A stretch of DNA of 64,000 bases from JAJFJD01 sp965228695 (GCA_965228695.1 CBDDIB010000002.1:2232001-2296000), one strand, 5' to 3'. Shown: positions 19,924 through 29,769, counted from the first letter of the stretch. Numbers and translations: made by a program. Notes: generated by a model not told the origin, from the sequence alone.

Positions 19924-21501
19924 ATGCCGAAAGTTCTGATTTCCGACAAGTTGAGCCCCGATGCGGCGAAGGTTTTCGAGGACCGCGGCATCGAGGTCGA
20001 TTTCAAGCCCGGCATGAGCGCCGAGGATTTGCTCGCCTGTATTCATGAGTATGACGGACTGGCGATCCGGTCGGCCACCAAGGTGACGCCGGAGGTCCTG
20101 GCGCGCGCCGAGAACCTGAAAGTGATCGGCCGCGCGGGTATCGGGGTCGACAACATCGACACCGAGGCCTCGACCCAAAATGGCGTTGTCGTCATGAACA
20201 CACCCTTTGGCAACACGACCACGACCGCCGAACATGCGATCGCGATGATGATGTCGATGGTGCGTCAAATTCCGGCGGCCAATGCCTCGACACAGGATGG
20301 CCGGTGGGAGAAGTCGCGCTTCATGGGCATGGAGGTGACCGGCAAGACGTTGGGTCTGATCGGCTGCGGCAATATCGGATCGATCGTCGCCGACAGGGCG
20401 CAGGGCCTGAGGATGCGTGTCGTCGCCTACGACCCGTATCTGTCGCCGGAGCGCGCCGTCGAGATGGGCGTGGTCAAAGCCGAGTTGGCCGAGTTGTTCG
20501 CACGGGCCGACGTTATCACAGTGCATACGCCGCTGACGGACAGCACGAAGAACCTCATCAACGCCGAGACGATCGCCAAAATGAAGCCGGGCGTCCGCAT
20601 CATCAATTGCGCCCGGGGCGGCATCGTGAACGAGGCGGATCTGCGGGCGGCGATGGACAGCGGCCACGTCGCCGGCGCTGCCGTCGATGTCTTCGTGGAA
20701 GAGCCGGCCAAGGAGAATCCCTTGTTCGGCGCGGAGAACCTGGTCGCGACGCCGCATCTCGGCGCGGCAACGACGGAAGCGCAGGAGATCGTCGCGGTTC
20801 AGGTGGCGGAACAGATGGCGGACTATCTGCTGACGGGTGCAGTGACCAATGCGGTCAACATGCCGTCCATCTCGGCGGAGGATGCGCCGCGCTTGCGACC
20901 CTATATGACGTTGGCGCAGCAACTCGGCAGTTTTATCGGACAATTGGCGGAGACCAGCCTGAAGTCGATCAGCATTGAATTTCAGGGACATGTGGCGGAG
21001 TTGAACGTCAAGCCGCTGGTCTCGGCCGTGCTCGACGGAATGCTGCGCCATCAACTCGATAGCGTGAATATGGTCAGCGCGCCGATGATCGCCCGGGATC
21101 GCGGCATCGATATTAGCGAGACCATTCATGAGCACCCCGGCGACAATGACAATCTAATCCGGGTCACCGTCCATACGGAGCGCCGATCACGCAGCATTTG
21201 CGGCACTTTGTTCGGGTCGGACCGGCCGCGGGTCGTTGAAATCGATACCATCCCGATCGAAGCCGAGATCGGCGAGCATATGCTTTACACCACGAATCAT
21301 GATAAACCCGGTGTCATTGGACAACTTGGGCAGACGCTCGGTGACGCCGGAGTGAACATCGCCACCTTCCACCTGGGCCGGACGGCGCAAGGCGAGGAGG
21401 CGTTGGCATTGATCCAGGTGGATCAACAGGTAGAGTCCGATCTATTGGATCGGATCACCGGGCTGCCTCATGTGACGCAAGCGAAAGCGTTGCGATTTTA
21501 G
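19924..21501 (+). CDS. serA: D-3-phosphoglycerate dehydrogenase with C-terminal ACT domain
   Basis: A 525-residue enzyme catalysing the first step of serine synthesis. It has the NAD motif GLIGCGNIGSIVADRA, a catalytic region NCARGGIVNEADL, and the His in TPHLGAATTEAQ. An intervening domain (about 320-445) follows, and then a C-terminal ACT domain (HDKPGVIGQLGQTLGDAGVN) likely to bind serine. It is the second gene of the serC-serA operon. Confidence 0.97.
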   Translation: MPKVLISDKLSPDAAKVFEDRGIEVDFKPGMSAEDLLACIHEYDGLAIRSATKVTPEVLARAENLKVIGRAGIGVDNIDTEASTQNGVVVMNTPFGNTTTTAEHAIAMMMSMVRQIPAANASTQDGRWEKSRFMGMEVTGKTLGLIGCGNIGSIVADRAQGLRMRVVAYDPYLSPERAVEMGVVKAELAELFARADVITVHTPLTDSTKNLINAETIAKMKPGVRIINCARGGIVNEADLRAAMDSGHVAGAAVDVFVEEPAKENPLFGAENLVATPHLGAATTEAQEIVAVQVAEQMADYLLTGAVTNAVNMPSISAEDAPRLRPYMTLAQQLGSFIGQLAETSLKSISIEFQGHVAELNVKPLVSAVLDGMLRHQLDSVNMVSAPMIARDRGIDISETIHEHPGDNDNLIRVTVHTERRSRSICGTLFGSDRPRVVEIDTIPIEAEIGEHMLYTTNHDKPGVIGQLGQTLGDAGVNIATFHLGRTAQGEEALALIQVDQQVESDLLDRITGLPHVTQAKALRF

Positions 21502-21512
21502 AGATGTAGGCA

Positions 21513-22511
21513 TTGGCGCGACTCGTCGCTCTGGTTTTGGTGATGTTGTATGCGGCGCCCGGCGTCGCGGAGACATGGCGTCCGGAAACCGTCGGGATTT
21601 TGGCGGGCCTGGACCGGTTGTTTCGCGATGCGGAAACCCGATCGGTAAAGGTGCGCGCCAACGATCGGTATTTCCGGATATCCAAGTCAGGGGACGAATT
21701 GACGTTATTGCGGTCCTCCGGGCCGGCACCGAAGGATCGACCGGACGACGCCATTCCCCATAGCATCGTCGTCAGCGGTAGCAATGATATTACATTGGCG
21801 TGGCTGGCGGATGGGACGAAGCGGTATGCGCATGGCGTCTTGGGCGACACCATCGAGGCCGCGGCGCTGAAGGTACGGACCGCCAACGGAAAGACCGCCC
21901 ATTTCACGGTTCGGTCTGATTCGGTGTTGGAAGACTTGATCCCGCGTCTGGTGGATGTCGACGGTGATGGCCGCGACGAGATCATCATCGTGCGGTCGCA
22001 TAAGGATGCCGGGGCTTCGCTCTTGCTCTTAGGGCTGAGAGGCAACCGTCTGGTCCGGTTGGCCGAGTCGGTAGCGATCGGAACCTCGAACCGATGGCTC
22101 AACCCAATCGGCGCGGCTGATTTCGACGGGGATGGGCAGGCCGAATTAGCCGCCGTGGAGACGCCGCATATCGGCGGCAAGCTGCTGCTGCTGAAGATCG
22201 ACGGACGCCGCCTTCGGGAGGTCGGACGATACGCCGGCTACTCGACCCATGTCATCGGTTCGACCGAACTGGAGATGTTCGCGGTCATCGACATTAACGG
22301 TGATGGTGCGCCGGAGATCATTCTGCCGACGCAGGACCGGCAGGAATTGCGCGCCATCAGTTTCGCCGGCGGGAAGCTGAGTGTTCTGGTCGTGGCGAAG
22401 CTGTTCCGGCCGGTATCCACCGCGATCCTAGCCGAAGACGTGGACGGCAACGGCACGCCGGATATTCTCTTTGGCGATCAAGGGGGATACCTGAACATAA
22501 TCCGTCGTTGA
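21513..22511 (+). CDS. Exported FG-GAP/VCBS repeat protein
   Basis: A 332-residue protein with a signal peptide (cleavage likely after GVAE) and four calcium-loop-like repeats: DVDGDGRDE, DFDGDGQAE, DINGDGAPE and DVDGNGTPD. These are typical of beta-propeller VCBS/FG-GAP proteins. It lies 11 bases after serA. The TTG start is chosen because it gives a complete signal peptide; ATG 21543 is an alternative. Its role in this conserved amino-acid gene block is unknown. Confidence 0.75.
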   Translation: MARLVALVLVMLYAAPGVAETWRPETVGILAGLDRLFRDAETRSVKVRANDRYFRISKSGDELTLLRSSGPAPKDRPDDAIPHSIVVSGSNDITLAWLADGTKRYAHGVLGDTIEAAALKVRTANGKTAHFTVRSDSVLEDLIPRLVDVDGDGRDEIIIVRSHKDAGASLLLLGLRGNRLVRLAESVAIGTSNRWLNPIGAADFDGDGQAELAAVETPHIGGKLLLLKIDGRRLREVGRYAGYSTHVIGSTELEMFAVIDINGDGAPEIILPTQDRQELRAISFAGGKLSVLVVAKLFRPVSTAILAEDVDGNGTPDILFGDQGGYLNIIRR

Positions 22512-22612
22512 CCGTGCCGGCCGGGCCTTGGTTGCTTGCCCGGACGGCCAAACCGGGTTAGGTATCGCGCCCGGAAAGAGAAACTTCGACGAAGCCGGGG
22601 CCTTGCTGCGAA

Positions 22613-23773
22613 ATGACTGAGGCGGTCAGCAAATCGTTATTGCCCGATGGGCTGCGCGACGGCCTCCCGCCCGAGGCCGGTCACGAAGCGGATATCCACA
22701 ATCTCATGCTGGCAGCCTTCGCCGCGCGCGGTTACGAGCGTGTGTCGCCGCCGCTTGTCGAGTTCGAAGACAGTCTCCTGAACGGCGCCGGAGAGGCGCT
22801 TGCGCTCTCCACCTTCCGGCTGATGGATCCCGCCAGCCAGCGCATGATGGGCGTTCGGGCGGATATGACGCCGCAGATCGCGCGCATCGCGACCACACGG
22901 CTTCGCAAGGCGCCGCGGCCTTTGCGGCTGTCCTATGGCGGTGCGGTGCTGCGGGTTCGCGGAAACCAACTACAGCCCGAACGTGAATTCAGCCAGGCCG
23001 GCGTCGAATTGATCGGTTCGGCCAGCAGCGCCGCCGACTCCGAAGTGATCCTAGTCGCCTACGAAGCTTTGAAATCCTCGGGTGCCGAGCGACTGTCGGT
23101 CGATCTCACCCTGCCGACATTGGTGCCGGAGATATGTGACGACCTGAGTGTCGACGCTGAGACTCAGCGGCGGTTTCGCGCGGCGCTCGATCGTAAGGAT
23201 TCGGCAACCGTTACCGAGATCGGCGGCGCCGCCGCCCCGGTCTTATCCGCCCTGCTTGCATCGGTCGGGCCGGTGGAAAAGGCGTTGCTCGTCATCGACG
23301 GCCTAAAGATAAGCGCCGCCGCGTCGGCGGAACGGCAAAGACTGCATGACGTGATCGTGGATTTGCGCCGCGAAGCGCCCGATCTCGACATCACGGTGGA
23401 TGCAGTGGAAAACCGCGGGTTCGAATACCATAGCGGACTGAGTTTCACGTTTTTCGCCCGCGGCGTCCGCGGCGAGCTGGGCTGCGGCGGACGCTATTGC
23501 GCGGGAGACGCGGATGAGCCCGCGACGGGATTCTCGCTGTTCGTCCATAACTTATTGCGCGCCCTGCCATCGCCGGAACCGGCAAAGCGGCTTTTGGTAC
23601 CTGTGGCGACCGGTGAAGAGGTTACCGCCGACCTGCGCCGCAAGGGGTGGATAACCGTTGCGGCGCTCGAAGAGCTGGATGATCCGGCACCCGAGGCCGT
23701 GCGGCTGGACTGTTCGCATTATCTGGCCGAAACCGGTCCCGTCGCCGTGAATAATAATGGAGAAAAAGAATGA
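22613..23773 (+). CDS. hisZ: ATP phosphoribosyltransferase regulatory subunit HisZ
   Basis: A 386-residue protein resembling histidyl-tRNA synthetase cores: LLPDGLRDGLPPEA at the start, the motif 2 region VRADMTPQIARI, and a late GFEYHSGLSFTFFA. It lacks the anticodon-binding domain, as HisZ does. It activates the short form of HisG, which is not in this window. Its stop overlaps the purA start by 4 bases. Confidence 0.93.
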   Translation: MTEAVSKSLLPDGLRDGLPPEAGHEADIHNLMLAAFAARGYERVSPPLVEFEDSLLNGAGEALALSTFRLMDPASQRMMGVRADMTPQIARIATTRLRKAPRPLRLSYGGAVLRVRGNQLQPEREFSQAGVELIGSASSAADSEVILVAYEALKSSGAERLSVDLTLPTLVPEICDDLSVDAETQRRFRAALDRKDSATVTEIGGAAAPVLSALLASVGPVEKALLVIDGLKISAAASAERQRLHDVIVDLRREAPDLDITVDAVENRGFEYHSGLSFTFFARGVRGELGCGGRYCAGDADEPATGFSLFVHNLLRALPSPEPAKRLLVPVATGEEVTADLRRKGWITVAALEELDDPAPEAVRLDCSHYLAETGPVAVNNNGEKE

Positions 23774-25062
23774 CCAATGTGGTGGTCGTCGGGTCGCAGT
23801 GGGGCGATGAGGGTAAGGGCAAGATCGTCGATTGGCTGTCCGAGCGCGCGGATGTGGTCGTGCGCTTTCAGGGCGGGCATAACGCGGGCCATACGTTGGT
23901 CATCGGCAACGAGGTCTACAAACTCAGCCTGTTGCCGTCGGGTGTGGTGCGTTCCGACAAGCTCTCGGTCATCGGCAACGGCGTGGTCGTCGATCCTTGG
24001 GCCCTGTTGGAAGAGATCGAACGGATCGCCGGGCAAGGCGTCAAGATCACGCCGGACAATCTCAAGGTCGCGGAGAATGCCGCCCTGATTCTGCCACTGC
24101 ACAGCAGTCTTGATCGCGCGCGCGAGGCGGCCCGCGGCGCCGGCAAGATCGGCACGACGGGCCGCGGCATCGGGCCGGCCTATGAAGACAGGACGGCGCG
24201 GCGGGCCATCCGTGTCTGCGATCTTGCCGACAAGGACGTCCTGAGCGCAAAAGTCGACGAGTTGCTGATCCACCACAATGCCTTGCGCCGAGGATTCGGC
24301 GAGGCGGAGATCGACAAGTCAGAGGTGATGGCGGCCTTATTGGACATAGCGCCGAAGATCCTGCCGTTCGTGTCTTCGACCTGGCGGTATCTCGACGAAT
24401 TCAAACGGGACGGCAAGCGGGTGCTGTTCGAAGGCGCGCAGGGGATGATGCTGGATGTGGATCACGGCACCTATCCTTATGTGACGTCGTCCAACACCGT
24501 GGCCGGGCAGGCGGCGACCGGTTCCGGGATCGGACCGCATGCGTTGGGCTACATCCTCGGCATCACCAAGGCCTATACGACCCGGGTCGGCAGCGGGCCG
24601 TTCCCGACGGAGTTGAATGACGCGACCGGCCAACGGTTGGGTGAGATAGGCCACGAATTCGGCGTCGTTACCGGTCGCCCGCGGCGCTGCGGATGGTTCG
24701 ATGCCGTTCTGGTCCGGCAGGCGGTCAAGGTCGGCGGCATCGATGGCATCGCCTTGACGAAGCTGGATGTCCTGGACGCCTTCGATGAACTCAAGATCTG
24801 CACCGGGTACCGAATCGGCGACCAGGCGTTCGATTACCTGCCGGCATCGTCGGCGCAGCAGGCCGCGGCGACCCCAGTCTACGAGACCATGGAAGGCTGG
24901 GAACAGAGCACGCGCGGCGCCCGCTCCTGGGCCGAGCTGCCGGCGACCGCGATCAAATATATCCGTAGGATAGAAGAACTTATCGAAACTCCCGTCGCCT
25001 TGCTGTCGACGAGTCCGGAACGCGAAGACACCATTACGGTCCGCGATCCATTCGCGGCATAG
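23770..25062 (+). CDS. purA: Adenylosuccinate synthetase
   Basis: A 430-residue GTP-dependent enzyme that joins IMP and aspartate to make adenylosuccinate. The N-terminal GSQWGDEGKGKIVDWL and GGHNAGHTLV are diagnostic, as are GTTGRGIGPAYEDR and FEGAQGMMLDVDHGTYPYVT. Length is normal. It is translationally coupled to hisZ through an ATGA overlap. Confidence 0.98.
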   Translation: MTNVVVVGSQWGDEGKGKIVDWLSERADVVVRFQGGHNAGHTLVIGNEVYKLSLLPSGVVRSDKLSVIGNGVVVDPWALLEEIERIAGQGVKITPDNLKVAENAALILPLHSSLDRAREAARGAGKIGTTGRGIGPAYEDRTARRAIRVCDLADKDVLSAKVDELLIHHNALRRGFGEAEIDKSEVMAALLDIAPKILPFVSSTWRYLDEFKRDGKRVLFEGAQGMMLDVDHGTYPYVTSSNTVAGQAATGSGIGPHALGYILGITKAYTTRVGSGPFPTELNDATGQRLGEIGHEFGVVTGRPRRCGWFDAVLVRQAVKVGGIDGIALTKLDVLDAFDELKICTGYRIGDQAFDYLPASSAQQAAATPVYETMEGWEQSTRGARSWAELPATAIKYIRRIEELIETPVALLSTSPEREDTITVRDPFAA

Positions 25063-25152
25063 CGCCCGTACGCCGCCGCGTCGAAGAAAGTGCTTGCTCC
25101 GTTCCACCCATGACGGCTATCCGGTGGATGGGGTGAACCGAAAAATGGCGCC

Positions 25153-27174
25153 ATGGCACTAAACCCTTCCGGTGGCTCCGGGAACGCGTTGCTGGTTGGC
25201 GGTCGCTACGAGGTCAATCCGCAACAGCCACTTCCCGAGTTGGACAGCGGTCCCGTCACGGCATACGCGGCCACCGAAGTGCGTGGAACCGCGCGCGACG
25301 TGTATGCGTTGATGAGCGATCCGCAGTTTCCGCCCCGTTTCGATATCGTACCCACCTTACGCCGTATCGATCACAACAACCTTGTGCGCGTTCTCGATTG
25401 GGGTGTCATCGACTGGCCGGATGAAGGACGTCGGCGTCCGGCGGTTATTATCGAACGGCCCGGCGGACCGAAGGTCATGTCGACCCTTGCCGACAAGATC
25501 GAGCCTTTCCGGGAAGAGCCGTTGACCCGCCGCGTGATCCAGCCCTTCGCGCAGGTGCTTTCCGAACTCAAGCATCAAGGTTTGGCGCACCGGAATATTC
25601 AGCCCGACAACTTGTTTCTTGACGGACATGATCGCGACCGTGCTCCGATCATGCTCGGCGAAGGTGTTTCCGCACCGGCGGGGTTTATTCAGCATGCGGC
25701 TTACGCGCCGATCGAGTGTGGTTTGGCGGAGCCGGCAGGCCGCGGGGAAGGGGATGATTCGCACGACCTCTACGCGTTCGGGGTAACGCTGGCGGCTTTG
25801 TTGATCGGGGAAAGCCCGCTCTATGGGCTGAGCGATGAAGCGATCGCGCAGCGAAAGATCATGCAGGGGAGCTACACCGCAATCGTCGGGTCGCACCGCT
25901 TGCCCATGCCGCTGTTGGAAGTGTTGAAGGGTCTGTTGAACGACGATGCGGCGGAGCGGTGGACTCTTGAAGATCTCGAAATGTGGATCGGCGGCCGGCG
26001 CCTCAGTCCGAAACAGCAGGTGTTGCCGTCCAAGTCGTCGCGGCCGCTCGAAATAAACGGCGAAACCTACGTTACCGCGCGCGACGTCGCCGCCGGGCTG
26101 GGGAAGCACTGGGATATCGCTCTGACCATCGTAGAAGACGGCACGCTGGACAATTGGTTGCGCCGGAGCCTGTCGGACGATAGCCGGACCGAGGCGGTGA
26201 GCGCGGTACGGGCGGAAGCCGACAACTCCGATACGGAAAAATTGGACGCCGTTTTGGCCAAGGTTTGCATCGCGTTGGATCCGAATGGACCCATTCGGAT
26301 GCGCAACTTCTGCGCCGTCTTGGATGGGATCGGGCCGCTGTTGTCCGCGCGGTTTGCCGACCCGGTGGCCGTCGAGTTGTTCACCAAGATCGTCGATGCG
26401 AATCTGCCCGCATTTTGGATGCAGCTGTGCCTCAAGCCGAATCCCGAGTTCTACCGGCATGCATCCTCGTTCGAGCGCGTGCGCTCGTATATCGACACGC
26501 CACTCATGGGGCATGGCGTGGAGCGGGCACTGTACGACCTCAACCCGACGACGCCGTGCCGTTCGCCTCTGTTGGAGAATGATTTCGTCGTCAACCTGGA
26601 TCAGCTCTTGCCATCCCTCGAACAGGTCGCGATTTCGAATTCCGGTATCTTGGGCAACGTCGTCGATACGCATATCGCGGCCTTCATCGCGTCCCGGGTA
26701 AAGAGCACGCTGACGTCCGAGTTCCGCGCATTGCACGATCCGGAGGACGCGTTCGACGCAGCCTTGGCGGCAACGCGTGTCCTGTCGGTGGTTCAGGACA
26801 GCAACGCCGCGGAGCCGGTACCGGCATTATGCGGGTATTTGGAAAAATTGCTCCAGCCCGGGGTCGATCAGTATCACAATCGAACACGGCGATCGGAAAC
26901 CCTGGAATCTTTGCGCGCGGCGGCCGCGTCCGGCAGCTTCGCACGCCTTTTGGCGATCATCGACAACTATGAGGATCGCACGAATGACGAATACGAGTAT
27001 CGCGCGTCGGTCGGCTTGTTCGAGGAAACAATCATGCAACTGCGGCAGGTGGCGTATGAGCGTGAACACCGTGCGACCTACACCAATGAATTAGCTGGTC
27101 AGGTCGCGTCCCTCGTTTCCGGGGTCGCGGCGACGGTGGCCATTCTCGTGATTATTCTGATGAAACTCTTCTAA
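25153..27174 (+). CDS. Membrane-anchored kinase-like protein, probably a pseudokinase
   Basis: A 673-residue protein. Residues about 20-270 have a protein-kinase fold outline, with LAHRNIQPDNLFL where active kinases have HRDxKPxN, GEGVSAPAG where DFG is expected, and DLYAFGVTLAALL for helix F. The catalytic Asp (HRN, about 146-148) and the DFG Asp are both replaced and no clear VAIK lysine is visible, so it is probably inactive. A long helical region follows, then one transmembrane helix at about 645-670. It is followed after 8 bases by a small membrane protein. Confidence 0.75.
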   Translation: MALNPSGGSGNALLVGGRYEVNPQQPLPELDSGPVTAYAATEVRGTARDVYALMSDPQFPPRFDIVPTLRRIDHNNLVRVLDWGVIDWPDEGRRRPAVIIERPGGPKVMSTLADKIEPFREEPLTRRVIQPFAQVLSELKHQGLAHRNIQPDNLFLDGHDRDRAPIMLGEGVSAPAGFIQHAAYAPIECGLAEPAGRGEGDDSHDLYAFGVTLAALLIGESPLYGLSDEAIAQRKIMQGSYTAIVGSHRLPMPLLEVLKGLLNDDAAERWTLEDLEMWIGGRRLSPKQQVLPSKSSRPLEINGETYVTARDVAAGLGKHWDIALTIVEDGTLDNWLRRSLSDDSRTEAVSAVRAEADNSDTEKLDAVLAKVCIALDPNGPIRMRNFCAVLDGIGPLLSARFADPVAVELFTKIVDANLPAFWMQLCLKPNPEFYRHASSFERVRSYIDTPLMGHGVERALYDLNPTTPCRSPLLENDFVVNLDQLLPSLEQVAISNSGILGNVVDTHIAAFIASRVKSTLTSEFRALHDPEDAFDAALAATRVLSVVQDSNAAEPVPALCGYLEKLLQPGVDQYHNRTRRSETLESLRAAAASGSFARLLAIIDNYEDRTNDEYEYRASVGLFEETIMQLRQVAYEREHRATYTNELAGQVASLVSGVAATVAILVIILMKLF

Positions 27175-27182
27175 CGGCGGCC

Positions 27183-27749
27183 ATGGCAGAGACAGCGGAT
27201 AAACAAGAAGCCTCAGGCAAGCGGCGCGCGGGTTCGATCGTAACCTGGGTCATCGCCGGCGTTGTCCTGTTTGCCTTCTACGAGTCGATTGTCCTGTTGT
27301 TGATCGGCATGGCCCCGACGGGCGTTGCGATGCTCTTCGATCGCAGCCCGAGCCGAAACCAGACCCGAACGGTGGGGTACCTGAACTTTGCCGGTTGTCT
27401 GCCGTGGGTCATCGACTATTGGCTTGTCGGCGGCGATTTCGCCCGGGTCTTCGACATCTTCGCGGACCCGATGGCGCTATTCGTGATGTACTCGTCCGCG
27501 GCATTGGGGTGGCTGTTGTACTTCGCAATCCGGCCGATTGTCGGCAGCTACCTCACGGTATCGGCGGATTTGCGTGAAAAGCAGATCGGCCGCGTCCAGC
27601 GAAAGATGGAAGAGGAATGGGGTCCGGAAATCCGCACGGATGCCGAGGAAAGAACCGCGGAACCCGTGGAAGGCGCCGCCACGGCTGCCGTGACGCCATC
27701 GGATGTGCCGGACGCCCCCGCGTCGGAGACGCCCGATAAACAGAAGTAA
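27183..27749 (+). CDS. Small inner membrane protein paired with the pseudokinase
   Basis: A 188-residue protein with three or four hydrophobic helices (about 20-50, 68-82, 95-122) and a hydrophilic Ala/Glu/Pro-rich tail from about 140. I do not recognise a family. It starts 8 bases after the kinase-like gene, so the two are almost certainly co-expressed and may form a membrane complex. Confidence 0.65.
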   Translation: MAETADKQEASGKRRAGSIVTWVIAGVVLFAFYESIVLLLIGMAPTGVAMLFDRSPSRNQTRTVGYLNFAGCLPWVIDYWLVGGDFARVFDIFADPMALFVMYSSAALGWLLYFAIRPIVGSYLTVSADLREKQIGRVQRKMEEEWGPEIRTDAEERTAEPVEGAATAAVTPSDVPDAPASETPDKQK

Positions 27750-27788
27750 CCCTGTATCGCGGCCAGGGGCCTGCGCGCCGGGATCCGC

Positions 27789-28679
27789 TTAAGTGGCCGG
27801 TAGCAGATTTGCTTCCGCAGCGGCGGTCTGCATCGCTTTCTGGAGTTTTTCGAATGCCCGAACCTCGATCTGACGAACGCGTTCGCGGCTGATTCCATAA
27901 ACCTTGCTGAGTTCTTCCAGCGTGGATGAGTCTTCCTTCAGCCGGCGCTCGGTTAGGATATGTCTCTCGCGCTCGTTCAGGGTTTCCATCGCGTCTTGCA
28001 GCAGGGCCCGGCGTTTCGTCAGTTCTTCGGCTTCGCCGATGACGATTTCGTGGCTCTCTGATTCATCTTCCAGCCAATCCTGCCATTCACCGTCACCATC
28101 GATCCGGACCGGGGCGTTGAGCGAATGATCGGGCGCCGTAAGCCGCCGGTTCATCGAGATGACGTCCTGTTCCGGAACGCTCAATTCGGTGGCGATTTTC
28201 TCGACGTTTTCCGGACTAAGATCGCCTTCCTCGAAGGCCTGCAGCCGGCCTTTCAGCTTGCGAAGGTTGAAAAACAGCTTTTTCTGCGCGGCGGTGGTGC
28301 CCATCTTTACCAACGACCATGAGTGCAGGATGTATTCCTGAATGGCGGCGCGAATCCACCACATCGCATAGGTCGCGAGGCGGAAGCCGCGCTCGGGGTC
28401 GAAGCGTTTGACAGCCTGCATGAGACCGACATTGCCTTCGGAAATCAATTCGTTAACCGGCAGGCCGTAACCGCGATACCCCATCGCGATCTTCGCCACA
28501 AGGCGTAGGTGACTCGTCACCATCTTATGGGCGGACTTGGCGTCGTCATGTTCGCGCCACCGCTTCGCCAGCATGTATTCCTCTTGCTTTTCCAGCATGG
28601 GGAACTTGCGGATTTCCTGCAGATACCGTTGCAGGTTGCCTTCTGGGCTGATGACGAGGGTTGGAAGGGTCGTAGCCAT
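27789..28679 (-). CDS. rpoH: Heat-shock sigma factor RpoH (sigma-32)
   Basis: A 296-residue sigma factor. Region 2 has LISEGNVGLMQAVKRFDPER and YAMWWIRAAIQEYIL. The RpoH box is seen as QKKLFFNLRKLK, and the region 4 helix-turn-helix is LEELSKVYGISRERVRQIEV. It directs polymerase to heat-shock genes. The 5-prime region carries a sigma-70-like promoter and a CIRCE operator, listed separately. Confidence 0.96.
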   Translation of the reverse strand: MATTLPTLVISPEGNLQRYLQEIRKFPMLEKQEEYMLAKRWREHDDAKSAHKMVTSHLRLVAKIAMGYRGYGLPVNELISEGNVGLMQAVKRFDPERGFRLATYAMWWIRAAIQEYILHSWSLVKMGTTAAQKKLFFNLRKLKGRLQAFEEGDLSPENVEKIATELSVPEQDVISMNRRLTAPDHSLNAPVRIDGDGEWQDWLEDESESHEIVIGEAEELTKRRALLQDAMETLNERERHILTERRLKEDSSTLEELSKVYGISRERVRQIEVRAFEKLQKAMQTAAAEANLLPAT

Positions 28680-28704
28680 CCTGTTTGCTCCGTAAAAATG
28701 CCTC

Positions 28705-28731
28705 TTAGCACTATCCCCTTTAGAGTGCTAA
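28705..28731 (-). promoter_or_regulatory. CIRCE element (HrcA operator) in front of rpoH
   Basis: TTAGCACTA and GAGTGCTAA are separated by exactly nine bases, matching the CIRCE consensus with one mismatch in one arm. It overlaps the downstream edge of a likely -10 box and ends 26 bases before the rpoH start codon, where bound HrcA would block transcription. HrcA itself is not in the window. Confidence 0.85.
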
Positions 28732-28757
28732 AATACCATAACATGTGGAATTGTCAA
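28730..28757 (-). promoter_or_regulatory. Likely sigma-70 promoter of rpoH
   Basis: On the minus strand TTGACA (28757-28752) is followed after 16 bases by TATTTT (28735-28730). It lies about 50 bases upstream of the rpoH start and its -10 box abuts the CIRCE element. Confidence 0.6.
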
Positions 28758-28779
28758 TGAAATTTAGGAATCTTATAGG

Positions 28780-29769
28780 TTATGACGTAGTTTGATCCCG
28801 CTTTAAGACGCTGACTATCCGTTTCATATCACGTGGTAATTCGCTGCTGAATTTCAAGCGCTCTCCCGTTTGCGGGTGCTGGAATCCGATCACAGCGGCG
28901 TGAAGCGCCTGCCGGTTCAGCGCCCCGGTCAATTGGGCCGCTTGCTTCGATAACGCGTTCTTCCGGGCGGAAGTTCCGCGGCCATAGACCGGGTCGCCGA
29001 TGATGGGAAAGCCGATATGCGTCAGATGGACCCGAATTTGGTGCGTCCTGCCGCTCTCCAGCCTGCATTCGACGAGACTCGCGGCCTCTCCGAAACGCTG
29101 CATCAGCCGGTAATTCGTCGCCGCCGACTTGCCGCGCGGCGGCGCCACGACCGACATCTTCTTTCGATCCCTCGGGTGCCGTCCGATATTTCCCTCGACC
29201 CGGCCGGAGGGCGGCATCGGCACGCCCCAGACCAGGGCGCAGTAGGACCGGTCGATCGACCGATCGGCGAATTGCGCGGACAGCGACTGGTGTGCCGTGT
29301 CGTTCTTGGCGGCGACGATCAGGCCGCTGGTGTCCTTGTCCAGCCGGTGAACGATACCCGGCCGTTTCACCCCGCCGACCCCGGACAGACTGTCGCCGCA
29401 ATGGGCGAGCAGCGCATTCACCAGCGTGCCGTCGGGCTGGCCCGGTCCCGGATGCACCACGAGCCCCGCCGGTTTGTCGATCACCAGCAGATCCGCGTCT
29501 TCGTACACGACCGTTAGGGGAATTTCCTGCGGCGCCGGGGTCGCTACTTCCGGGGCGGGCACGGTGACTTGGAACACCGCCTGTTGTTTGACCCGGTAGG
29601 AGGGGTCCGATATCGTCTGCCCGCTTTCGGTGACGCGGCCGTCTTGCAGCAGGGATTTGATGCGGCTGCGCGACAAATCCGGAAGCGCGTCGGCAAGAAA
29701 TCTGTCCAGTCGCATGCCGGCTTCTTCCGGTGCGACGGGACGGGATCGAAGGGTGTCTGGCGCGGTCAT
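28780..29769 (-). CDS. rluD: RluA-family 23S rRNA pseudouridine synthase (RluD type)
   Basis: A 329-residue enzyme. An N-terminal S4 RNA-binding domain (RLDRFLADALPDLSRSRIKS) precedes the catalytic domain with VHRLDKDTSGLIVAAKN, which contains the catalytic Asp, and ESGRTHQIRVHL. RluD modifies helix 69 of 23S rRNA; RluC is the closest alternative. It lies upstream of rpoH on the same strand. Confidence 0.9.
   Translation of the reverse strand: MTAPDTLRSRPVAPEEAGMRLDRFLADALPDLSRSRIKSLLQDGRVTESGQTISDPSYRVKQQAVFQVTVPAPEVATPAPQEIPLTVVYEDADLLVIDKPAGLVVHPGPGQPDGTLVNALLAHCGDSLSGVGGVKRPGIVHRLDKDTSGLIVAAKNDTAHQSLSAQFADRSIDRSYCALVWGVPMPPSGRVEGNIGRHPRDRKKMSVVAPPRGKSAATNYRLMQRFGEAASLVECRLESGRTHQIRVHLTHIGFPIIGDPVYGRGTSARKNALSKQAAQLTGALNRQALHAAVIGFQHPQTGERLKFSSELPRDMKRIVSVLKRDQTTS

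Noticed and set aside
19924..21501. SerA as part of a larger fusion with the VCBS gene
   Set aside because: SerA has its own stop at 21501 and the next gene has an independent start and signal peptide.
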